DNA from: Phellopilus nigrolimitatus
Lineage: Eukaryota; Basidiomycota; Agaricomycetes; Hymenochaetales; Hymenochaetaceae
DNA length: 27,641 nt
Direction of reading: 5' to 3'
Assembly: GCA_021029095.1 (NCBI GenBank)
Contig: JAJOHG010000342.1
Span: forward strand, 1-27,641
Position 1 is the stretch's first letter. Each line of letters opens with the position of its first letter. The position numbers were made by a program, and so were the translations under genes. The notes beneath the pieces were generated by a model. That model had not been told where the DNA came from, ran no database searches, and saw nothing but the letters and a program-made list of their open reading frames with translations. Shown here piece after piece: positions 21,644 to 27,641 of this stretch.

Positions 21644-24600
21644 TCAAGTATTCCATGTAGTGCGTTGGACTGAAGTAGCGTGCGGAGCGATGCTTGTATT
21701 AACACTCGTATCATGCGAGTCATACAGCATGAACGGCGGACATTCTGGTTGACCAGCGTACACTTGAGGACGCGTATCTTGCAGATGTACGGGTGGCACA
21801 GGCGCACGTGAGAACTGCGAGTCGTACACCACCTGAGGGACCTGGAAGGAATGCATGCTGGAGCTCTGGTGTATCAAGTGTTGACAATTTTGATTCCCGA
21901 TTAAAGGACCCATGGACAGCGACGCAGGTGGGGCCGAACTCAGACTTATAGAGTTCGAGCCCTGCCCAATCGACAGCGACGACGATGACCACTGCTGAGA
22001 AAGAGACTGCGTGCGCCCGTGTCCGGGCGCAAGATGCTGTGCGTGCTGGGTCGATGCATAGCCGCCCACGCCGACGGCGCCGAGATCACTCCCATTACTG
22101 CTCCAGATCGACTTCGTCGGGGCATTCAATGAGCCTGAGCCAAATAGTAAAGAAGCCTGGGGAGCGGATGATACAGCGTGATGAGTGAGATCGCTGTTCG
22201 TGCGGGAAACGCCGAGGACGTTATTGAGTAGGTCTTGCGCAGTTGTGCTTGTAGATGATCCAGATGGAGGCAGCTGTCGCGAAGGGCTCATGTTCACACC
22301 AAGCTGGACAGGCATGAATGCTTGAGGAGATCCTTGAAGAGGATGGTGGACATTTGGAAGAGGAGACAATTGCGGTCTTGCGAAAGATAATCATTCAAAA
22401 TCACACTACGGAGATTTGAACTAAACACTCACTTAGGAGGGCTCCAGACAATCTGGTCATCTTCGTCGTCGTCGTCGACACCGCTCCCAACAGTTCCACG
22501 ATCACCCAGTGCCTCATTGAATGCCTCACGAATGACATCATCATCTGTGCGAGATGTTTGCGTGGCATTGTCGTCGTCGCTATCGCAAATAATTTGTTGC
22601 GGATCCGGATGCCTGTCCCCGGCGTCTGAAGAAACATTAGCAGGTGATAATAAATCGGCTGTGCCTGTAGAAGATATATCCTCTTCAGCGAACAAGAACC
22701 GGTTGTTGTTGAACGAAATAGGAGATTTCTGCGCCCAGATTAGCTCATAAACGTATGTATAATCTAGATAGAAAGCTACCTCAAATTTGACCATTTGATG
22801 CGCATCCTCTAGCAAGTCAGAAATTCGCATTAGATATTCCTCGTTCGGGTGAACCTTGTCCTGGCCTAATGCTAGTCCATTCTCAGTCGGCGCAGAGCGC
22901 TTGAACATAGACTTCTTGATTGGTGAAAACCCTGTCATGTCCACATCCTCCTCCAGAGGGTTTTTCAGAGATGGAAGCCGTGTTATCGGAAATGCCTCGC
23001 TCAACGACGTAGAGAAAGACGTATATGCCTTCCAAAAATCTTTGATCGCTTCCAAAAATGATGGGGAGGTCGTGCCAGACGACATCGCTGTCTCAACGTA
23101 ACTGAAGTTTGAGCGCAACCACTTCGACGCAATGCGGGCAGCAGGCAACGTTCGGCGGAAAGCGGCGGTGATATGTTGTGCTAGATCATCCTTGTCCTGG
23201 ACATTTTCGGGCTTTTCTGCAAGCTCATGACTGCCCATAACGAGAAGCGTACGAGACAAGTCAAGGATATGAGAAGCCATAAGAGGCTCCACGGCCTTCC
23301 TATCCGTGCGGATGTGGGCGTCACGAATCATACGGAGCTTCCACAGCGCACCAATGGCGAGGACGATGATCTCGGAGACGGTGCCACTGGGGAGTATGCG
23401 TTCAGATATCAGCGATTTAAACTCTGCGATAACGTTCCTTGCATGCTTCGTAGCCCTTGCAGCAGATCTAATCTAAGGAGTCAGAATGTTCCTACAGAGA
23501 AGAAAAGAGTGCACGTACTCGTCTGAATCAAGGAACCAGAGCCCGTGTAATACAACCACCCATTCTTTAAATCGGTCCACACGCAATTTCGGGACTAGTC
23601 GGCCATCTCCAGGGGCGCTCTTGCTACTCCTCTTCGCGGCCCTAAACTGGTCTAACGCCTTCTTGAGTACCGTGTTCAAGTTTTCGGACGCAGTGTCGTA
23701 TGGCTGACGCACACATAATGCACGATAGTAATGTAGCAAAGACCCGAACGAGTCCTTCTGATACGATGAAAGAATCGCAAGCTGGTGCGAGGCGTTGCCA
23801 TCGTCAGGGACAAGTAGACATGCTTGTTCGTAGATCGTCTGAGCCCGACTGTAATTGCGAGGTCTGACCAAAGTCTCTTGCCCAGCTCTTTTTCCTCCTC
23901 GGCTGGGTTTTTTCGGAGATCCCTCCTCGTGACCCGCCCTTGGTCGTCCTCCACCATCGTTGTATTGTTCGCGATATCGTGCAATGTCGCCTAGACAGAC
24001 AAGTAGTTTGGAAAACATTGCTAGTCTGACAACACGTTCGTGGCTCGTCTCCGGTGGTGTATCACGTCTTTCCGGAAATATATTCCTTCCTGAGTCTGGC
24101 TGAGGTGAATCTTCCGAACTTGCGGATAGTATTTCAACCTTGACGAGCGCTGGACTTGCTTCTGTCAGATCGAATTGCATGCGAAACCGGATGAGAAGTT
24201 GAACGTAAAATTTCTCCTCTTCAGCGAGGAATTGACGGAAGCGCTGAAGGACCTTGCGATATTCGACGTGACCTCCTCCGCCATGCTCATGACGTGACAA
24301 GCTCTTCTGGGTTTGAGCAGCGGGCGAAAAAAGTTTCCGATCCAACGTCGTGATCCGCTGCTTGTAGGCTGCTATGAACTGATACGATGTCTGCATCCAA
24401 ATGTGCGTCTCTGCGTCCTTTGCTTCCTTCGAGTTGGGGTACAGGAGCAGAAGTTTCAAGTGCTGCTTTCGAAGGCTGCTCAACACAACTTCAATTCATA
24501 ATGCACGCACAAGACGCGCTTTATTACTCACTTCTTGCGCCGAAACTCGACATCTTTATCCAGAGCTTCGTTCTTCTTGAATGCCTCCTTGAGACTTTGT

Positions 24601-24715
24601 GCAAGAGTTCGTGCTTCCCTGACGGTACAGAGATGAGCATTGTGTGCATGACGCCACAATATTTGAAACCCAACCTCGCGACTTCGGACACGCTTTGTTG
24701 AACCGAATCCTGCAT
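21644..24715 (-). CDS. EST1/SMG7-like protein (14-3-3-like TPR fold, no PIN domain)
   Basis: 950 aa from five exons: 24675-24715, 24532-24618, 23519-24475, 22433-23467, 21644-22376. Seen: an N-terminal helical part with EAFKKNEALDKDVEF, then RRKNLRKQHLKLLLLYP, RVVRLAMFSKLLVCLGDIARYREQY, a TPR-like block NYSRAQTIYEQACLLVPDDG plus NASHQLAILSSYQKDSFGSL, and HYYRALCVRQPYDTASENL. That order is the EST1 14-3-3-like domain followed by the EST1 DNA/RNA-binding domain. Human SMG5/6/7 with this fold bind phosphorylated UPF1 in nonsense-mediated decay; yeast Est1 recruits telomerase. The C-terminal third is disordered, with an acidic DDDDEDDQIVW and Ser/Gln/Pro-rich sequence, and has no PIN nuclease, so it resembles SMG7 or Ebs1 more than SMG6. 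The junction near 23467/23519 could also be placed six to nine bases away. An in-frame upstream exon starting at 24949, ending at a GTAAGT donor, could extend the N-terminus. Confidence 0.85.
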
Positions 24716-26663
24716 CTTGCGAGGATACGGGCGACGGTTGGACGTCTTTATTGGGTTACGAGTGAAAGATGAGGACGAGCATTGTAGCCGTCTCAGAAGT
24801 GGACTCGATGGAGTACTTACATAGGATACAGTCACTCGAAGAACGTTCTCACGCTCTTTTACAATCTTGCCGACGAAGTCTAAATTATCCGCATGGCCGC
24901 GCCAATTGCGGTTCGACCCGCCGACAACTTTGGAAAATAAAAAAGTCAACGCAAAGATGCGGCAGAATTGCTCGTAGCCTTAGGGAGAAGGAAACACGCC
25001 AAACCGGCTGTTTCATGAAATAGTTAAGTAAGTGTCGGCAATAGCTTTAGAAATTCCGAGATTTTCAAGTAGGGAAAATTGTTCAATTGAAGCGAAAAGA
25101 ATCAAAAGTCATGCAATTCTGAAAACCAAGTTTACATTAGTACTTCCGAATGCCTACAGACCATTAGAAACATGGGCCTATAGCTCAGGTAGGTTTTCGA
25201 GAGTTGTATGAAACTCTTTAAAAACAATGGTAATGGTACTAGTAGCATTGCCGGACGCAACTTGCGAATTGATGGCATGTCTGAGCATACCTTCAATAAA
25301 GAATAAACGCTACTTGTAAGCCATATGCAGGTACATCATTTGCTGTCATTAGCAAGCAAAGCGACAGCTTCCAGAGAATGGTGTAGATACGCTTACCCAG
25401 AAGATCGAGAATCCTCTCATCATCTAGGCATGTCCATGGACATCAAGTCTGTAGGTGATCCAAGGAGGTTAAAATTGAGCGTATCTCGACACGTTGCGGC
25501 ACACCGGCATCAAAGCTCGTGTAGCGGGCATCAGTGCTTGGTCAGCGAGCAGTGGCAACCGCCGGAACATTTTTCAGGTGCCCTAGGGTTACAATCCAAA
25601 TTTGTTAAATGAGTGTCAAAATGATTTCTTCTTCGCTATCTGTCCTTTTCGCATAGCACTATCACACATTAGTATTTTATGAATATTTCAGCCCAGATTG
25701 TGGTCAAAATCTGCAGAAAATACATGTACAGACTTGTTACCCAATAATAAAATCATAATACGTAAAGAAGAACGGTTCAGAAAACGGATTTTTAACCCTA
25801 GCCTGCCTGAAGAGATTGCCGTTTACATGCTGACAAGGCTGTGAACCCTGCTGATGAGATCGCGGAAGCCGACGTGCCGCGATTTGTTGAGATGCGCTGT
25901 AATAGGCAGGAGCTTGAGAGTTGTAAATCTCAATTTTAACTTTGAGCTCCCCTACTATATTTACTCTCTGGAAGGCCCACATTGGGGGGAAATAGAAATG
26001 TTCAATGCTTAGTACTTTAGTGCTTAAAAAGTAATATTATTCTCTTCGCTTTCGATGCTGATGGCTCATAATGGCTCGAGGTGAAATTTGGAACAATTCA
26101 AAGCGGCTTTGCTTGTCGGGTTCTTTTTTCTCATTTTGGGCGATTGCAATTGGCTTACAAATAAGAACTGAGTTCGACAGCAGGCCCTTCTAGTGACGCA
26201 GAAACCCGGTTGCTCACTCGCACTTGGAATCGAGCAAGTCCTATTTCAAAATGAAAGATCAGAAAGGCTCGCTGGACCTTGAGCAATAGCCAAGCATCTC
26301 CTTTGTTCGTCAGCGTTCAAATAATCCTTGATAATTGTAGGCTGGGCTGAGGATTTTTGTGAGCATTAATTAGTACGAGCAGAATTGTGGGGAAACGCCT
26401 TTTAGGATTGCTGATCTGTGCGTTTGTATAAAACAGCGTGACGATGTTATTTCAATATGGAATTGTATAAATCTGACAGAAATTGACTATGTGATACAAC
26501 AATACGCAAATTAAAAATATCAGAGTACGAGAAAATGAAAGAAAAACATGATTATCCAGCGAAGAATTGGATAATTAGGGAACCACGCGAGCTTACGAGG
26601 AGCCTAAGACGGAGGAAGATGATCTGCTCTAGTTAGTCTTTATCTGCAAATCTGCATGGTATA
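24716..26663. other. Gene-poor interval
   Basis: About 1.95 kb without a gene I can support, by far the longest such gap here. The part next to 24715 is the promoter, and perhaps a 5' exon, of the EST1/SMG7-like gene; the part next to 26663 is the 3' flank of the transcription-factor gene. Open frames at 25325-25612 (+) and 25737-25982 (-) show no family motif and no paired exons. No terminal repeats, tandem repeats or tRNA were recognised by eye. Confidence 0.4.
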
Positions 26664-27629
26664 CTACTCACTGAAAACGTTGTATTGTTCGTTCATATAC
26701 ATGGAAGGAGAGTCCCGAAGGTGGTGGTGTTGATGTGATTCTTGATGGTGATGTTGGCTAGGTTGCAAATGGTGGCTTTGATGAGAAAGCATCGGCATAC
26801 CGTACATCGAGCCGAGCATGGAGGATGGCTGTCCCATCGAGTAATCGCTCCAATACTGCGGGTAGCGCCCGCTGTCGTCGACCATGCCCGAATGCGATCG
26901 GCGTATACTGGGTGGGACTCGATCGTCGAGAAGACCCGTGCTGTACTGCTGAGGTAAAACTGAAGTCGAAAGACCGGATGGAAAGCCAAGCAAACCATCT
27001 GGCGACCACCGATTATACGAGTTGTAAAGCGCGATGGGCGGCTCGCTTTCTCCGATATCAATCGTTGCACCGTAGCGATGGCCATTAGACGCGGAAGGCG
27101 TATGTACTTGCGAAGGAATACTCGGTGCAGAGCGAGTCATATGTAGATAAGATGAATCCTCGATAGGAACAGCATCCAACGGATCGTCCGCAGAGCGCTT
27201 TCTTGGGCGATCCATAAGAGGGAACGGAAGCTCATAGTCAAAGAGATCGTCCTTTGCGCCGTGCAAGAGCTCCCATGCTCGACCAGCACTGGGCCAGACA
27301 ATCTCCATGCGTTTCAACACATCCATGCACTTATGAAGACCCAAGGAAGCTTGTGGATCATGTGGATTTGTCGTCACTGTATTACGTATCGTCAGCAAAT
27401 GTCATTGCACGAGTTTCGGCTACGTACTTGTCGTCATATGCATTATCCCAGCAGAAAAGACATAATAACTTAGAAATACAGCACAACGCTTGAGACAAAG
27501 GTGATCTTGGTAGACAGAAACTGACAAGAGTTAAATGAGCAATCACATCATGATACAAGTTTGTTTACCCACCGATAGAAGTAATGTGGTTCGCAGCCGA
27601 AACACATAAGTCGAAGTTCTTCTGAGCAG
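26664..27629 (-). CDS. Fungal-specific (Zn2Cys6-type) transcription factor, C-terminal part; 5' end off the window
   Basis: Exons 27573-27629, 27428-27505 and 26664-27376; the window ends inside the next intron (acceptor TTTTCAG at 27630-27636), so the DNA-binding N-terminus is missing. Seen: AAQKNFDLCVSAANHITSI, DHLCLKRCAVFLSYYVFSAG, then IMHMTT, SLGLHKCMDVLKRMEIVWPS and AGRAWELLHGAKDDL. This helical pattern and the WPSAGRAWELL stretch resemble the end of the fungal transcription-factor middle homology domain. The remaining about 200 residues are disordered, with DRPRKRSADDP (possible nuclear signal), many Ser/Pro, and a His/Gln-rich end (HHLQPSQHHHQ and QHHHL). Regulated genes cannot be told. 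The Zn2Cys6 class is inference because the finger lies outside. Confidence 0.7.
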
Positions 27630-27641
27630 CTGAAAACCCCC

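Noticed and set aside
18944..24715. Idea that LCB2 and the EST1/SMG7-like gene form a co-transcribed unit
   Set aside because: Same strand, but separated by about 460 bases with a plausible promoter; fungal genes are normally monocistronic.
25325..25612. 95-codon open frame on the + strand in the gene-poor interval
   Set aside because: No recognisable motif, low-complexity composition, and no supporting exons nearby; length is within chance for this sequence.
25737..25982. 81-codon open frame on the - strand in the gene-poor interval
   Set aside because: No family signature and no partner exons; treated as chance.
26614..26673. Extra 3' intron and terminal exon for the transcription-factor gene (TTTTCA|GTGAGT donor)
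   Set aside because: The in-frame TAG right after VFSE gives a simple end, and the extension would encode nothing recognisable.

Overview
The window looks like nuclear DNA of a filamentous fungus, most likely an agaricomycete basidiomycete. Twelve protein genes are packed onto both strands and are cut by many short introns (mostly 47-75 nt, GT-AG, one GC-AG). Spacers are short, and an F-box-like orphan of a type common in mushrooms is present. I built the gene models by hand from splice sites and conserved motifs. In each of the ten complete models the exon lengths sum to a multiple of three. No tRNA, rRNA, CRISPR array or operon is visible.

Layout, left to right: 1-1048 (-) GDP-L-fucose synthase, cut by the left edge and carrying an apparent one-base lesion; 1438-4759 (-) SNF2/Rad5-like ATPase with a small Cys4 element between its helicase lobes; 5088-5717 (-) a 152-aa protein with a C-terminal KPWE motif, matching the recently described PEX39/KPWE peroxisomal family; 5874-7067 (+) F-box-like protein; 7218-10215 (-) MRE11 nuclease in 15 exons; 10577-11890 (+) GDP-fucose-transporter-like SLC35 protein containing an 11-nt exon; 12129-12636 a TA-flanked 508-bp element with 31-bp terminal inverted repeats (MITE-like); 13074-14494 (-) FAD synthase with a possible mitochondrial presequence; 14788-16455 (+) ArfGAP; 16710-18623 (+) UDP-glucose 6-dehydrogenase; 18944-21184 (-) serine palmitoyltransferase subunit LCB2; 21644-24715 (-) EST1/SMG7-like protein; 24716-26663 a gene-poor stretch; 26664-27629 (-) the 3' part of a fungal transcription factor, cut by the right edge.

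Most genes are unrelated housekeeping functions, as usual for a fungal chromosome. Two themes recur. Nucleotide-sugar metabolism is represented by GDP-fucose synthesis, GDP-fucose transport and UDP-glucuronate synthesis. Genome maintenance is represented by MRE11, the SNF2 ATPase and the EST1/SMG7-like protein. I see no clear novel multi-gene system. The points most worth a second look are the KPWE protein, the nearby fucose genes, the MITE, the possible dual start of FAD synthase, and the splicing oddities.
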